From assembly GCA_910587055.1 (NCBI GenBank), contig CAJUKY010000013.1:1-58696 (forward strand): a DNA stretch of 58,696 bases. The letters are read 5' to 3'. Positions 17,728 through 26,843 of the stretch are shown one piece after another. The translations under genes were made by a program, and so were the position numbers. The notes under the pieces are model-generated. The model had not been told where the DNA came from and did not search any database. It saw nothing but the letters and a program-made list of their open reading frames with translations. Position 1 is the first letter of the stretch; each line of letters begins with the position of its first letter. The stretch comes from Candidatus Gastranaerophilales bacterium. Its GTDB lineage: Bacteria > Cyanobacteriota > Vampirovibrionia > Gastranaerophilales > Gastranaerophilaceae.

Positions 17728-19011
17728 ATGGATAATTTTAACAATTCAAAAAGAAGTGAAGGTAATATGTCTGAAATGAATGATGATAAAACCATCTGCC
17801 TTTTGGAGAATGACCCTATTGAAGAAATTTTTGCGCTGAATCTAGGTGATTTTTTGTGCGAGCATCTTATTTCGCCCGATTTTGCGCATAAAATAAGCGA
17901 TAAGGTGAAAAGTAAAAACGAATGCCTGAAAGACCAGCTTGTGGAGCTAATTTCCATATATTCAATTGATTCAACACTCGCAATTTTAGGGTTTGATTCA
18001 AATGAAGATTATATTATTTATAATTCAATTGCGCGGACTATTAAACTAATGCTTTCTTTGGATAAATGCGTAATTTTCCTTGCAAAGAAAGATGAAGATA
18101 TTAAGCTTGCCGGAACTTCGGATGAAAACACTGATGAAAAGGTAACTTCTCATATTGAAAAGAGCTATAAAGATGAAGAAGTAATTATGCTTAATGAAAA
18201 CAATAAACAAATTATTGTTTTCCCTATGAAAAATAAGTTTGAATGTATCGGCGCTATTGAAATTACGCGCGATATTGACCGCCCTCTTGAGGCTGAATTT
18301 ATTGAACTTTTAAAGATAACGGCGGGGCTTTTTGTAACCTCTCTCGGTATTCAAAAATTAATTGAACAGGTAAAAAGAGTGGTAAATGCGGAAGATGTTG
18401 CAACAAGCGAATTATTAAGGCTGCGTGCACAATTAACGGCAATTATAGGCGACCTTGGCGATAAACAGCAAGCCTTTGTTGAAAAACTTGCTCTTGCGGT
18501 TGACCTTAAAGGTAAATATAAAAACCGCCATTCTCAAAGAACGGCTGATTTATCAAGAGAGATTTGCAATTTCTTAAAATTAAATGAAAAAACGACAGAT
18601 TTAATATACTATGCAGGTTTATTGCAAAATATCGGAAAAATTACAATTGATGAACAGCTTTTTGATAAGAAAGGCAAACTCTCTCAGGAAGAATGGGATA
18701 AACTTCAAGAGCACCCGAATGCAGGGGTAAGTTTATTAATGAATATAAACTTTATGTCAGAAGTTGTACCTTATATTCATTATCAAAAAGAGCGCTGGGA
18801 CGGACTTGGCAAGCCCGAAGGACTCGGCGGATTTTCAATTCCTTTCGGTTCAAGAATTATTGCCGTGGCTGATGCATACTGTGCACTAACCGAAGAAAGA
18901 CCCCACAGGGCAGCACTTTCAAATGCGGAAGCACTTGAAATATTGAAATCCGAAAGTGCCGTAAAATGGGATCCGAATGTTATTAATGCACTTGTTGAAA
19001 TGAAAAGTTGA
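17728..19011 (+). CDS. GAF plus degenerate HD-GYP protein
   Basis: Residues ~70-215 form a GAF-like sensor domain (CVIFLAKKDEDIKL, CIGAIEITRDIDRPLEAEF), and 250-425 an HD-GYP fold. HD-GYP enzymes hydrolyse cyclic-di-GMP, but this one is altered. H268 (RHSQRT) and H329 (EHPNAG) remain. The HD dyad is Q300-N301 (GLLQNIGK), the usual HHE is QKE (ERWDG follows), GYP is GKP (361-363) and the second Asp of VADAYDAL is C385. It is therefore probably a non-catalytic sensor or scaffold. AGGAAAA precedes the ATG. It is monocistronic with a terminator after it. Confidence 0.85.
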   Translation: MDNFNNSKRSEGNMSEMNDDKTICLLENDPIEEIFALNLGDFLCEHLISPDFAHKISDKVKSKNECLKDQLVELISIYSIDSTLAILGFDSNEDYIIYNSIARTIKLMLSLDKCVIFLAKKDEDIKLAGTSDENTDEKVTSHIEKSYKDEEVIMLNENNKQIIVFPMKNKFECIGAIEITRDIDRPLEAEFIELLKITAGLFVTSLGIQKLIEQVKRVVNAEDVATSELLRLRAQLTAIIGDLGDKQQAFVEKLALAVDLKGKYKNRHSQRTADLSREICNFLKLNEKTTDLIYYAGLLQNIGKITIDEQLFDKKGKLSQEEWDKLQEHPNAGVSLLMNINFMSEVVPYIHYQKERWDGLGKPEGLGGFSIPFGSRIIAVADAYCALTEERPHRAALSNAEALEILKSESAVKWDPNVINALVEMKS

Positions 19012-19064
19012 TAAAACAAAGGGGTTAAAATCCTTTTGAAATTAATTAAGAGTTGAGAGTATGA

Positions 19065-19102
19065 AAAAATGCCGCCTTTAATTATTTCAGGCGGTATTTT
19101 TA
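19065..19102. terminator. Bidirectional terminator
   Basis: AAATGCCGCCT and AGGCGGTATTT pair (one G-T) around an AT loop, with A/T runs on both sides. It serves the HD-GYP gene (+) and the permease operon (-). Confidence 0.8.
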
Positions 19103-19132
19103 ATTTTATTTTTATTGAAAAGTATATAGAAT

Positions 19133-20686
19133 TTATTGTTTTTCGTTTTCAATTTTTCTGTGGTTTCTATAGCCGTATGCAAAATAAATTAAGGCGCCTA
19201 AAATTATCCAAACAGGGAACAATACGGCTGAAATTCCAAGGGTCATAAATCCATGCACCATAAGCCCGCCGCAAAGGAGTATTCCTAAAATAGGGAATAA
19301 AGGTACAAAAGGCACTTTAAAGGGGCGGGGTCTATCAGGGTCGGTTTTTCTTAAGATTAAAACTGCAATACAAATTATCATAAAGTTTGCAAAAGTTCCA
19401 AAATCGCAGAGTTCGGCCGAAATTTTTAAATCCATAAAAAGTGCGCCGATTATTACAATAATTCCTGCAGCCCATGTTACAACATGCGGAGTGCCATGTT
19501 TTTTGTGGATTTTCTGGAAGGATTTCGGGAAGAAATTATCCCTTGCCATGGCAAAAAGAATTCTTGTCGTACCCAGCTGATAAACCAGAAGAACGGAAGT
19601 GAGCCCTGCAAGAGCGCCTACTGCAATAAGACCGCCTATCTTATAAAGCCCTGCAGAATTCATGGCAGCGGTTATCGGGGCAAGTACATTGATTTTATCA
19701 AGAGGAACCATACCTGATAATACAAGGGCGGTTCCTGTGTATACTATTGTGCAGGCGATAAGTGTGCCTATAATGCCTACAGGAAGACTTCTCTGCGGAT
19801 TTTTGGTTTCTTCTGCAGCACTTGATACGGCATCTACGCCAACGTATGCGAAAAATATCAAAAATGCACCCGATAAAACGCCCTTAATTCCATTGGGTGA
19901 AAAAGGCACCCAGTTTTCAGGAGCAACGTAAAACGCGCCTGCAAAAATAAATAATAATATTACGAATAATTTTACAAAAACAAGAATTGTAGCGGCTTTA
20001 GTGCTTTCTTTTATTCCTTGAATTAAAAGCAGAGTGATAATTAATATGAGTAAGATTGCAGGCAGGTTGATGCAAAACGGTATTATGCCGAAAATTTTAG
20101 GAATTTCAACGGCAGGGTCAAGCCCCATGCCGGTATAAACCGAAACTGCCGTTCTGTAATCATTGATTATCCAGACGGGGGGATTTACAAGCCAATTTGG
20201 CAGAATGTGCGAGAAACCTTTTAAAAGCTCCATAAAATATCCTGTCCATGAACATGCGACAGTGATGTTGCTTATGGCGTATTCAAGCATTAAAATCCAC
20301 CCTATAATCCATGCCATAAATTCGCCCATTGTGACATATGTATAAGTATAAGCGGAGCCTGCGGCAGGAATCATGGAAGCAAATTCAGAATAACACAGGG
20401 CGGAAAACAGGCATGCAAACATTGCAATTATCATTGAAATAATAACAGCGGGGCCTGCGCCCGGAGTACCCTGTTCGCCCACCATTGCAATGCCTATTAT
20501 AGTAAAAATACCCGTTCCGATAACTGCTCCGATACCCAGCATTATAAGATCAAAAGAGTTCAGAGTTTTTTTAAGTTTTGAATTTTTTGCTGTTTCAATT
20601 ATTTCATCAGGGGTTTTCTTCTTTAAAAGATTGGAGCCGAATGCTTTCAGGCTGCCTAAAATACCCGTTGTTATATTATTGCTCAC
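19133..20686 (-). CDS. APC-family amino-acid permease, copy 1
   Basis: Polytopic transporter of ~12-14 helices. FDLIMLGIGAVIGTGIFTIIG is the substrate-binding first helix of the cationic amino-acid transporter (CAT) branch. FFAYVGVDAVSSAAEETKNPQRSLP is the conserved helix-6/loop signature, and the end is RPRPFKVPFVPLFPILGILLC, as in YfnA/CAT-like proteins. Its 517 residues are very close in sequence to the next copy. Its start overlaps the stop of copy 2 by 11 bases. Last gene of the aroF-glyQ-permease run. The substrate is not determinable. Confidence 0.92.
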   Translation of the reverse strand: MSNNITTGILGSLKAFGSNLLKKKTPDEIIETAKNSKLKKTLNSFDLIMLGIGAVIGTGIFTIIGIAMVGEQGTPGAGPAVIISMIIAMFACLFSALCYSEFASMIPAAGSAYTYTYVTMGEFMAWIIGWILMLEYAISNITVACSWTGYFMELLKGFSHILPNWLVNPPVWIINDYRTAVSVYTGMGLDPAVEIPKIFGIIPFCINLPAILLILIITLLLIQGIKESTKAATILVFVKLFVILLFIFAGAFYVAPENWVPFSPNGIKGVLSGAFLIFFAYVGVDAVSSAAEETKNPQRSLPVGIIGTLIACTIVYTGTALVLSGMVPLDKINVLAPITAAMNSAGLYKIGGLIAVGALAGLTSVLLVYQLGTTRILFAMARDNFFPKSFQKIHKKHGTPHVVTWAAGIIVIIGALFMDLKISAELCDFGTFANFMIICIAVLILRKTDPDRPRPFKVPFVPLFPILGILLCGGLMVHGFMTLGISAVLFPVWIILGALIYFAYGYRNHRKIENEKQ

Positions 20687-22235
20687 TTTTTATTTCGTTC
20701 TTTCTTTGTTTTTTATATCCGTATGCAAAGTAAATTGCCATACCTAAAACTATCCACAGAGGGAATAATATGGCTGAAATTCCAAGGGTTATGAAGCCAT
20801 GAACCATTATCCCGCCGCAAAGAAGTATTCCTAAAATAGGGAATAAAGGTACAAAGGGCACTTTAAAGGGTCTTTCTCTGTTCGGGTCGGTTTTTCTTAA
20901 AATTAAAACCGCAATGCAAATTACCATAAAGTTTGTAAATGTGCCGAAGTTACACAGTTCTGCAGATATATTTAAATCCATAAATAATGCGCCGATTATT
21001 ACAAGAATACCTGCAAGCCATGTTACAACATGCGGGGTGCCATGTTTTTTATGAACCTTCTGGAATGATTGAGGGAAAAAGCCATCGCGGCCCATAGCAT
21101 ATAAAATTCTTGCCGTGCCCAATTGAAATACAAGAATAACGGATGTAATCCCTGCAAGTGCACCTGCTGCAATTATCCCGCCGACTTTTTTTAAGCCTAT
21201 TGAATTCATGGCGGCGGCAATCGGGGCTAAGGTATTTATGTTTTCCGTTGCAACCATGCCCGAAAGCACCAGTGCTGTTGCAATATAAATAACCGTGCAG
21301 GCGATAAGTGTTCCCAGAAGCCCGATGGGAAGGTTTCTCTGCGGGTTTTTGGTTTCTTCAGCCGCACTTGATACGGCATCCACGCCGACGTATGCGAAAA
21401 ATATCAAAAACGCGCCCGATAAAATACCTTTCATTCCGCCCGGGGCGAAAGGCACCCAGTTTTCAGGGGCAACATAAAACATTCCCGTAAAGATGAATAA
21501 AAATATTACGGCAAGTTTTATGAATACAAGGATTGTGGCGGCTTTTGTGCTTTCTTTAATTCCCTGAACAAGAATTACCGTTATGATAAATAATAATAAA
21601 ATTGCGGGCAGATTGATACAAAAAGGTATCACACCGAAAATTTTAGGAATTTCAACCGCAGGGTCAAGCCCCATATCGGAATATACGGAAAGTGCTGTTC
21701 TGTAATCATTTATAAGCCACACGGGCGGGTTAACAAGCCAGTTCGGCAGAATATGCGAGAAGCCTCTTAAAAGCTCCATAAAATATCCTGTCCATGAGCT
21801 GGCCATTGTAACGTTTCCTATGGCATATTCAAGCATTAAAATCCAGCCTACAACCCATGCCATAAATTCACCCATTGTAACGTAGGTGTAAGTATATGTG
21901 GTACCTGCAACAGGTACCATTGAAGTGAATTCGGAATAGCAGAGGATTGAAAATAATGAAGCAAACATTGCAATTATCATTGAAACAATAACAGCTGGCC
22001 CTGCGCCGTATCCTGCCTGTTCGCCCACCATTGCAACGCCTACGATGGTAAAAATGCCTGAGCCTATAACTGCCCCGATACCAAGCATTATAAGGTCAAA
22101 TGCATTCAGGGTTCTTTTTAAATTTATCTTATTTGCATTTTCTATTATTTCATCAGGGGTTTTCTTCTTTAAAAGGTTTTTTGTAAATGCTTTCAGGGGG
22201 CTTGCCGCACTGATGTTCAGATTATTATTTTCCAC
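20676..22235 (-). CDS. APC-family amino-acid permease, copy 2
   Basis: A 519-residue paralogue of copy 1, sharing long nearly identical stretches (PNWLVNPPVW, GLDPAVEIPKIFG, YVAPENWVPF). The same helix-1 motif (GAVIGSGIFTIVG) and AEETKNPQRNLP loop are present. Its start codon overlaps the upstream permease stop by one base, so expression is likely coupled. Recent tandem duplication with copy 1 is the simplest reading. Confidence 0.92.
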   Translation of the reverse strand: MENNNLNISAASPLKAFTKNLLKKKTPDEIIENANKINLKRTLNAFDLIMLGIGAVIGSGIFTIVGVAMVGEQAGYGAGPAVIVSMIIAMFASLFSILCYSEFTSMVPVAGTTYTYTYVTMGEFMAWVVGWILMLEYAIGNVTMASSWTGYFMELLRGFSHILPNWLVNPPVWLINDYRTALSVYSDMGLDPAVEIPKIFGVIPFCINLPAILLLFIITVILVQGIKESTKAATILVFIKLAVIFLFIFTGMFYVAPENWVPFAPGGMKGILSGAFLIFFAYVGVDAVSSAAEETKNPQRNLPIGLLGTLIACTVIYIATALVLSGMVATENINTLAPIAAAMNSIGLKKVGGIIAAGALAGITSVILVFQLGTARILYAMGRDGFFPQSFQKVHKKHGTPHVVTWLAGILVIIGALFMDLNISAELCNFGTFTNFMVICIAVLILRKTDPNRERPFKVPFVPLFPILGILLCGGIMVHGFITLGISAILFPLWIVLGMAIYFAYGYKKQRKNEIKSEQ

Positions 22236-23806
22236 TATTCTTTTTCATTCTTTCTTTGCTGTTTGTATCCGTATATAAAATAAATTACTATGCCGAGTGC
22301 TATCCAAATCGGGAAAAGGATTTTAGATGTTGTTAGAAAGCGCATTGAGTAAAACATAAGCCCGCCGCAGCATATAATGCCCGCTAAAGGAAACCAGGGT
22401 GAGAAAGGAACTCTGAAGGGGCGCGGTCTTTTCGGGTCTGTTTTTCTTAAGATTAAAACGGCAACACATACGATAATAAATGAAGTGAATGTGCCGAAGT
22501 TACAGAGCTCTGCGGCTGTTGAAATATTTAAAAATGTTGAACCTATAATGCAGATAATTGCGGCAAGAATAGTTACAACATAAGGGGTTTTAAATTTCGG
22601 ATGAACGGTTTGTAAAATTTTTGGCAAAAAACCGTCCCTGCTCATTGCGTATAAAATTCTTGTGCCTGCAAGCATCATAACCATTAAAACGGATGTAAGC
22701 CCCGCGAGAGCGCCGATTGAAATTAGTCCTGCTATCCAGTTTTGCCCGACAGAACTTATGGCATGCGCTAACGGTGCCTGTAAATTAATTTCATTTATAG
22801 GATTTATGCCGATTAAAACAAGAGCGGTTAAAATGTAGACTATTGTACAGGTTGCAAGGGAGCCTATAATGCCTACAGGGAGATTTTTCTGCGGATTTTT
22901 AGTTTCTTCCGCCGCGGTTGAAATAGCATCAAAACCAAGGTATGCAAAGAATATTAAAAAAGCGCCCACAAAAATACCGTTTATGCCGTTCGGCGCAAAA
23001 GGCACCCAGTGCTCGGGCTTAACGTAAAACGCGCCTGTTATTATAAAAAGTGCTATAACGCCGAGTTTTATAAAAACCAAAAACCCCGTCATTGCGGCGC
23101 TTTCTTTAATTCCTTTAATTAAAATTGATGCAACTATTATTGTAAACAATATGCCGGGGAGGCTGAAACATATAGGAACACTGCCGATATGCGGAATTAT
23201 TAAATCAGGATTTAAGCCTTCTTTTGAAAGATTATGTGCTGCTGTTGTGTAGTCTTGAATAAGCCAGATTGGCGGATTATAGAGCCACTCGGGCAGATAT
23301 TTTGAAAAACCTTTGATAAATTCCATTAAATACCCGCACCATGCAGATAATACCGCAATATAGCCTATTAAAAATTCCATAATTAAAGACCAGCCTACAA
23401 TCCATGCCAGAAACTCGCCCATTGTAGCGTATGTATAGATATAAGCAGAGCCCGCAACGGGTATCATTGTTGCAAATTCAGCATAACAGAGAGCTGAAAA
23501 TATGCAGGCAAATGAGGCTAAAATCATTGATACGATAACTGCGGGCCCTGCACCAAGAGTTCCGTTTGAGCCGACGGCCGCAATGCCGAGCGCGGTAAAA
23601 ATGCCTGAACCTATCATAACGCCTATTCCAAGCATTATAAGGTCAAAAGCCCCGAGAGATTTTTTAAGACCGCCTTTTTTTGATTCATCAATCATAGCAT
23701 CGGGGTTTTTTACTTTGAACATGTTTTTTGTAATGTTAAAAAGCCCTTTGAATTCTTTGTTGTCGATTTTTAAATCTTCGGCAAATTTATTTAAATCATC
23801 TCTCAT
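22235..23806 (-). CDS. APC-family amino-acid permease, copy 3
   Basis: A 523-residue permease of the same family but more diverged: helix-1 motif GVMIGSGIFTALG, loop STAAEETKNPQKNLPVGIIG and end RPRPFRVPFSPWFPLAGIICC. The extra ~20-residue N-terminus (KFAEDLKIDNKEFKGLFNI) is charged. It lies 47 bases after glyQ and heads the three tandem permeases. The substrate is unknown; glycine or a branched or cationic amino acid is possible. Confidence 0.92.
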   Translation of the reverse strand: MRDDLNKFAEDLKIDNKEFKGLFNITKNMFKVKNPDAMIDESKKGGLKKSLGAFDLIMLGIGVMIGSGIFTALGIAAVGSNGTLGAGPAVIVSMILASFACIFSALCYAEFATMIPVAGSAYIYTYATMGEFLAWIVGWSLIMEFLIGYIAVLSAWCGYLMEFIKGFSKYLPEWLYNPPIWLIQDYTTAAHNLSKEGLNPDLIIPHIGSVPICFSLPGILFTIIVASILIKGIKESAAMTGFLVFIKLGVIALFIITGAFYVKPEHWVPFAPNGINGIFVGAFLIFFAYLGFDAISTAAEETKNPQKNLPVGIIGSLATCTIVYILTALVLIGINPINEINLQAPLAHAISSVGQNWIAGLISIGALAGLTSVLMVMMLAGTRILYAMSRDGFLPKILQTVHPKFKTPYVVTILAAIICIIGSTFLNISTAAELCNFGTFTSFIIVCVAVLILRKTDPKRPRPFRVPFSPWFPLAGIICCGGLMFYSMRFLTTSKILFPIWIALGIVIYFIYGYKQQRKNEKE

Positions 23807-23853
23807 TCATTTTCCTTAATGCAGGCTGTGCCCGCCTTTAAAAGGTTGTTTTC

Positions 23854-24735
23854 TTAAGAATTTTTCTTAAGAAGAGGGAAACCGAGTTCCTCTCTTTGTT
23901 CTACGTATAATTTTGCAACAGCGGCTGCCATTCTTCTTACTCTGTTAATATAATTTATACGCTCATCCTTGCTTATGACACCTCTTGCATCAAGTAAATT
24001 GAAGGTATGAGAACATTTTAATACCCAGTCGTAAGCGGGAAGTACAATTTTAGCTTCCAGGCAGGAATAGCATTCTGATTCTGCCAAATCAAACAGTGTA
24101 AAAAGTCTTTCGGGGCTTGAATATTCAAAATTATACTTTGATTGTTCAATCTCATTTTGAAGGTAAATATCGCCGTATTTCAAATTGTTGTTCCACATAA
24201 CATCGTAAACGGAATCAACGTTTTGAAGATACATTGCAATGCGCTCCAAACCGTAGGTTATTTCAAGCGCAACAGGTTTAACTTCCAATCCGCCGACCTG
24301 CTGGAAATATGTAAACTGGGTTATTTCCATACCGTCAAGCCATACTTCCCAGCCGACACCTGCAGCACCCAGCGTTGGCGATTCCCAGTTATCTTCCACA
24401 AATCTTACGTCATGTTTTGAAAGGTCTATACCCATGGCTTCAAGAGATTTTAAATAAATGCCTTGAGCATCATCAGGAGAGGGTTTTAAGATTACCTGAT
24501 ATTGAAAATAATGCCCGAGACGGTTCGGGTTTTCGCCGTATCTTGCATCCGTCGGTCTTCTGCAGGGTTCAACCATTGCCGTATTAAAAGGTTCAGGCCC
24601 CAGTGCTCTTAAGAAAGTGGCAGGGTTCATGGTTGAAGCGCCTTTTTCGATATCATAGGGCTGTTGAATAATGCAGCCGTAATCTGACCAGTATTTTGAA
24701 AGATTTAATATTAATTCTTGAAATATAAGAGCCAT
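23854..24735 (-). CDS. glyQ: Glycyl-tRNA synthetase alpha subunit
   Basis: Catalytic alpha subunit of the bacterial alpha2-beta2 glycyl-tRNA synthetase. The start LIFQELILNLSKYWSDYGCI and the motif-2 region RRPTDARYGENPNRLGHYFQ are unmistakable, as are AAGVGWEVWLDGMEITQFTYFQQ and the C-terminal RMAAAVAKLYVEQREELGFPLL. Its 293 residues are standard. AAAGGAAA precedes the ATG. The beta subunit gene glyS, often adjacent, is not in this window; permease genes follow instead. Confidence 0.96.
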   Translation of the reverse strand: MALIFQELILNLSKYWSDYGCIIQQPYDIEKGASTMNPATFLRALGPEPFNTAMVEPCRRPTDARYGENPNRLGHYFQYQVILKPSPDDAQGIYLKSLEAMGIDLSKHDVRFVEDNWESPTLGAAGVGWEVWLDGMEITQFTYFQQVGGLEVKPVALEITYGLERIAMYLQNVDSVYDVMWNNNLKYGDIYLQNEIEQSKYNFEYSSPERLFTLFDLAESECYSCLEAKIVLPAYDWVLKCSHTFNLLDARGVISKDERINYINRVRRMAAAVAKLYVEQREELGFPLLKKNS

Positions 24736-24750
24736 TTTTGTTTCCTTTTA

Positions 24751-25815
24751 TTATTTGGTTGCAGCTTTAGCCTGTTTTGCAATTTGTGTTCTGTTATCGT
24801 AGTCTATTCTTCCGATTAATTTATTAATGTTTCTTGTAATTTCTTTAAACTGAGGAATGCTTAAGCTTTGAGCACCGTCAGAACTTGCATGGTCAGGGTC
24901 ATGGTGCACTTCATACATAAGCCCGTGAGCACCTGCAACAAGGGCGGCTTTGCCCATGGGTTCTATCAAATAGCGTTTTCCTGTGCCATGAGACGGGTCA
25001 ACCACGACGGGAAGGTGGGAATATTTTCTTAAAACGGGCACTGCGGCAAGGTCAAGAGTGTTTCTTGTGAAATCGGAATCAAAGGTTCTTATTCCCCTTT
25101 CGCAAAGAATTACATTAGGGTTGCCGTTAAACATAATATGTTCTGCAGCAAGAAGAAACTCTCTGATATTTGCGCTCGGGCCTCTTTTTAACATAACAGG
25201 TTTTTTAGTGTGGCCAAGTGCCTTTAGGAGCTTAAAATTCTGCATATTTCTTGCGCCCACCTGCAGCACATCTGCGTATTTATTTAAAAGCGGGATATCA
25301 ATTGTATCCATAACTTCGGTTACAACAAGCAGGCCTGTTCTTTTGCTTGCTTCTTTAAGGTATTCAAGCCCTTTTTCTTCCAGCCCCTGAAAATCATAAG
25401 GTGAAGTTCTCGGTTTAAAAGCGCCGCCTCTTAAAAATTCACAGCCCATTTCTTTTGCGGCAACCGCAACTTCTAAAAGCCCTTCAAATTCTTTTTCAAC
25501 AGAGCAGGGACCCACCATTAAAACAGGTTTTTCAAGACCGCCGATTTTAACGCCGTTTGAAAATTCTATAACCGTATCTTCCGGGTGAGACATTCTGCCT
25601 GCAAGCTTATAGGGTTCCTGAATGAGTTTTACTTCATGCACGCCGTCGAAAGAATTTATGGTGGCGGTTGAAATCATTCTTTTATCACCGATTGCGGCAA
25701 TTACCGTTAAAACATCGCCTCTGTTCAAATTGATTTTAAAGCCGTGAGATTTAAGATAATCGGATACTTTTTCAATTTGTGCTTCGGTTGCTTTCGGTTC
25801 CATTACAACAATCAT
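24751..25815 (-). CDS. aroF: 3-deoxy-7-phosphoheptulonate (DAHP) synthase, type I-beta
   Basis: First step of the shikimate pathway (PEP plus erythrose-4-phosphate). An N-terminal ~70-residue ferredoxin-like regulatory domain (VVMEPKATEAQIEKVSDYL) precedes the barrel, as in the Thermotoga-type enzyme, where it mediates Tyr/Phe inhibition. Key segments are LMVGPCSVE, RGGAFKPRTSPYDFQGL, VLQVGARNMQNF, MLKRGPS and VVVDPSHGTGKR. It is 15 bases upstream of glyQ and the likely first gene of that operon. aroC, aroK and aroB are 15 kb away. Confidence 0.95.
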   Translation of the reverse strand: MIVVMEPKATEAQIEKVSDYLKSHGFKINLNRGDVLTVIAAIGDKRMISTATINSFDGVHEVKLIQEPYKLAGRMSHPEDTVIEFSNGVKIGGLEKPVLMVGPCSVEKEFEGLLEVAVAAKEMGCEFLRGGAFKPRTSPYDFQGLEEKGLEYLKEASKRTGLLVVTEVMDTIDIPLLNKYADVLQVGARNMQNFKLLKALGHTKKPVMLKRGPSANIREFLLAAEHIMFNGNPNVILCERGIRTFDSDFTRNTLDLAAVPVLRKYSHLPVVVDPSHGTGKRYLIEPMGKAALVAGAHGLMYEVHHDPDHASSDGAQSLSIPQFKEITRNINKLIGRIDYDNRTQIAKQAKAATK

Positions 25816-25946
25816 ATTATTTTCTCCTCGTTTAAAAGTTTTTTATAATTATTAAAACATAAAAACTTTTTAATGTGGTAGGAAAATTTAATTAAATATT
25901 GCGTTTTGCAACATAAGCTTAATGTTTTTTAAGGTTTTGAAATCAT

Positions 25947-26843
25947 TTATGCAAATAATGTTTTAAATTTATTTTCAACGCCGTTAGTATTGTTTATATT
26001 TGAACCGGCAGTGTTTCCAAGCTTTTTGTCATCATCGTCATCATGATTATCATCGTAATCGTCATGTTCATCATAATCATCGTTATCATGGTTGTCATCA
26101 TCGTCATCATGGTGTTCGATATTTTGCTGCGGGGTAATAGCGGCAAGGTTTTGCACCTGCTGAGGCTGAGACTGTTCTGCCTGCTGCGTTTGCGGAGCTT
26201 GCTGGGCTTGAACCGCTGCTATGGTTTGTGTTTGTAATTCTTTACTTTCTTCCTGCTGTTCTTTTTTCTTTTCGTTTAATTTTTCAACAATTTTGCCTAC
26301 AACAGGAACCATTAAAACAGGGATGATAAATCTTACAACTGCCGTAAATACTGTATTTGACTTCAATTTCTTGATAGCGCCGTAGAAATCTTTTGGTTTT
26401 TTTCCTTCTATTTGTTTTATGAAATCCGGATTTTTATTATAAAGATCAATATACTTGAGTACGATTTTATCAACAATTGGATCGCACAAACTATCAACCA
26501 TGGCAGCTGCAGCTGATGAGGCTATTGTAACAGCTCCGTTTTGAATCATTGAAGGAACTTTTCTTTCTTCATCAATCTTTTCAGATTTCCATGTGTTCCA
26601 CATATAGAAAAGAGTTACTGCAACAGATTCAAGATCACACCATCTTGCGGGAGCTGATTTAAGTTTTCTTGTAACATCAACAAGCTTTTGTGAGCCTCTT
26701 GTTTGAGATAGCTTTGCAACCTGTTGTGCGATAAATTTATCAGCCTCTGTGACTTTTTTTTCAACACCTTTGAATGAAGTATTCTCTTTGTTATTAGAAT
26801 TTATGTTTTGTATTTGATTATTCATTAAGGAGTTTATTTTCAT
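25947..26843 (-). CDS. Hypothetical protein with Asp/His-rich tail
   Basis: Not recognised. The N-terminus is Asn/Gln-rich and ends in NTSFKGVEKK (residues ~21-30). The middle has weakly hydrophobic helices (VTIASSAAAAMVDSLCDPIV; VRFIIPVLMVPVVGKIVEKL, ~185-205), so membrane association is possible. A Gln/Ala-rich linker leads to ~35 residues of mostly D, H and N (about 245-275), a likely divalent-metal-binding or phase-separating tract. Its ATG overlaps the upstream gene stop by four bases, so the two proteins probably act together. Confidence 0.75.
   Translation of the reverse strand: MKINSLMNNQIQNINSNNKENTSFKGVEKKVTEADKFIAQQVAKLSQTRGSQKLVDVTRKLKSAPARWCDLESVAVTLFYMWNTWKSEKIDEERKVPSMIQNGAVTIASSAAAAMVDSLCDPIVDKIVLKYIDLYNKNPDFIKQIEGKKPKDFYGAIKKLKSNTVFTAVVRFIIPVLMVPVVGKIVEKLNEKKKEQQEESKELQTQTIAAVQAQQAPQTQQAEQSQPQQVQNLAAITPQQNIEHHDDDDDNHDNDDYDEHDDYDDNHDDDDDKKLGNTAGSNINNTNGVENKFKTLFA
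26029..26112. repeat. Trinucleotide-rich tract coding for Asp/His
   Basis: Dense imperfect CAT/ATC/CGT triplet repetition on the plus strand encodes the Asp/His-rich tail on the minus strand. Such tracts can change length by slippage in multiples of three. Confidence 0.6.

Noticed and set aside
26029..26112. Triplet-rich tract as a CRISPR-like array
   Set aside because: No regular repeat-spacer pattern; it is in frame within a coding sequence for Asp and His.
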